A stretch of 33,029 nucleotides of DNA from an uncultured Propionibacteriaceae bacterium (GTDB taxonomy: Bacteria; Actinomycetota; Actinomycetes; Propionibacteriales; Propionibacteriaceae): assembly GCA_936924635.1 (NCBI GenBank), contig CAKZHP010000138.1, positions 1-33,029 on the forward strand, read 5' to 3'. A model generated the notes under the pieces. It had not been told where the DNA came from. It was given only the letters and a program-made list of their open reading frames with translations, and did not search any database. Shown piece after piece: positions 32,332-33,029 of the stretch. Each line of letters starts with the position of its first letter. Position 1 is the first letter of the stretch. Made by a program: the position numbers and the translations under genes.

Positions 32332-32928
32332 CTACTGCAAGGCGTTCTCGCGCCCGCGCTCGGCGCGCTGAAGGGCGCGGTAGACCGTGGAGCGGCCCAC
32401 GCTGAACAGCTCGGCCAGCTCGCCCACGGTGTGCTCGTCGGCAGCATGTAGCTGGACGAGGTGAGCTTCTTGCCGGGGGGTGAGTTTCGGTGACTTCCCG
32501 CGCAGCCGGCCCTTGGCCTTGGCGACCTTCATCCCCTCGCGGGTGCGGGCACGGATGAGGTCGGCTTCGAACTCGGCGACCATCGCCAGCACGTTGAACA
32601 ACAGTTTCCCCATCGGGTCGGTCGGGTCGTACACCGATCCGGCGATGCTCAGCTTCACTTCCCCCGCCGCGAGGTCGTCGGCGATCTGGTGGGCATCACG
32701 GACTGAACGCGCCAGCCGATCGAGCTTGGTGACCACGAACGTATCGCCGTCCCGGCAGGCAGCCAGCGCCTGCCGCAGGCCCTCACGGTCGGCGTTGCGG
32801 CCCGTGAGCCCGTGATCGACGTAAATGCGCTTGGGATCGACGCCGAACGCCGCGAGTCCGTCACGCTGCGCGGTCAGGTCCTGCTCGTCGGTGGAGACTC
32901 GGGCATAGCCGACCTTCAAGGGGGACAT
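32332..32928 (-). CDS. Serine resolvase (TniR/Tn3 type)
   Basis: A 198-residue small serine recombinase. The N-terminus KVGYARVSTDEQDLTAQRDGL carries nucleophile S12, the arginine-containing TKLDRLARSVRD follows, then the E-helix at PMGKLLFNVLAMVAEFEADLIRARTREG and a C-terminal helix-turn-helix (HTVGELAELFSVGRSTVYRALQRA). It resolves cointegrates by cutting at a res site, expected just upstream (32938-33029). ATG 32928 is chosen; GTG 32937 would add three residues, and neither has a clear Shine-Dalgarno. It is followed at once by the transposase fragment, the usual order in Mu-type actinobacterial transposons. Confidence 0.92.
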   Translation of the reverse strand: MSPLKVGYARVSTDEQDLTAQRDGLAAFGVDPKRIYVDHGLTGRNADREGLRQALAACRDGDTFVVTKLDRLARSVRDAHQIADDLAAGEVKLSIAGSVYDPTDPMGKLLFNVLAMVAEFEADLIRARTREGMKVAKAKGRLRGKSPKLTPRQEAHLVQLHAADEHTVGELAELFSVGRSTVYRALQRAERGRENALQ

Positions 32929-32933
32929 GCTGT

Positions 32934-33010
32934 TCACCGGACGGGTCTTACGGGACAGCCCGCCAGGCGTGCCGTCGTTCCTCTCGATAAGTAGCGGTGG
33001 TGTCCGGTGA
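32934..33010. repeat. 9-bp inverted repeat upstream of the resolvase, candidate res subsites
   Basis: TCACCGGAC (32934-32942) is exactly mirrored by GTCCGGTGA (33002-33010). CTTACGGG occurs directly repeated at about 32948-32955 and 33019-33026. Paired short repeats in front of a resolvase gene are what a res site would show, but subsite spacing cannot be confirmed from this much sequence. Confidence 0.35.
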
Positions 33011-33029
33011 GGGTTCCCCTTACGGGCAT

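Larger units (their letters stand above)
28937..33029. mobile_element. Accessory island: two serine recombinases, mer genes, truncated transposase
   Basis: The left edge is where the SIS isomerase reading is lost. Inside are a Tn3-type serine recombinase, the merR-merA detoxification pair, a decayed stretch, a 3'-truncated Mu/TniA-like transposase and a second resolvase. No complete transposase and no matching pair of terminal repeats are visible, so this is a mosaic of transposon remains rather than an intact element. The right edge lies outside the window. The coupling of resolvase, Mu-type transposase and mer genes recalls Tn5053-like mercury transposons, but that is analogy. Confidence 0.7.

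Overview
This is a high-GC, densely coded stretch of an actinobacterial chromosome. Frequent GTG starts, many TAnnnT -10 boxes placed 6-7 nt before the start codon (leaderless genes), a SsbB-like protein beside two dynamin-like GTPases, EttA, and a FadD/desaturase complement all fit Propionibacteriales, most likely Nocardioidaceae (Nocardioides/Aeromicrobium-like). The family assignment is inference from gene style, not a database match.

Layout. 1-1500: a 17-bp tandem repeat, tRNA-Arg(TCT), and a convergent two-gene unit (HEXXH metallohydrolase + DUF2786 protein). 1631-8777: a PrsW-type membrane protease, two dynamin/YfjP-like GTPases, a single-stranded DNA-binding protein and a membrane-anchored serine hydrolase. 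9002-12836: EttA with a small unknown partner, a SAM methyltransferase and an aldo/keto reductase. 12977-16125: a YdeP/FdhF-type molybdopterin oxidoreductase translationally coupled to its sulfurtransferase FdhD. 16284-18607: a two-gene acyl desaturase system (flavin/2Fe-2S reductase + di-iron desaturase) behind a palindromic operator that abuts the -10 box. 18678-25823: an FAD/Fe-S glycolate/D-lactate-type oxidase, an acyltransferase-domain protein, and a fatty-acid group (MarR regulator divergent from FadD, then a double-hotdog thioesterase).

25946-28936 (minus strand) is a catabolic operon: SIS-domain sugar isomerase (now a pseudogene) -> NagA-like deacetylase -> neutral-ceramidase-like amidohydrolase, with overlapping reading frames. 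Its 5' end has been lost at about 28937, where an accessory island begins. The SIS gene has lost its N-terminus and also carries a one-base frameshift.

28937-33029 is the island: a Tn3-type serine recombinase, a divergent merR-merA mercury detoxification pair with a textbook MerR-type operator, a decayed stretch with possible membrane-protein remnants, a 3'-truncated Mu/TniA-like transposase, and a second serine resolvase. It looks like the remains of more than one transposon and probably runs past the right edge of the window.

The least ordinary parts are the interrupted ceramidase-like/NagA/SIS operon with the inverted repeat at its break point, the third-half-site palindrome upstream of the YdeP-type enzyme, and the desaturase operator. 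I found no CRISPR array, phage module or recognisable defence system.
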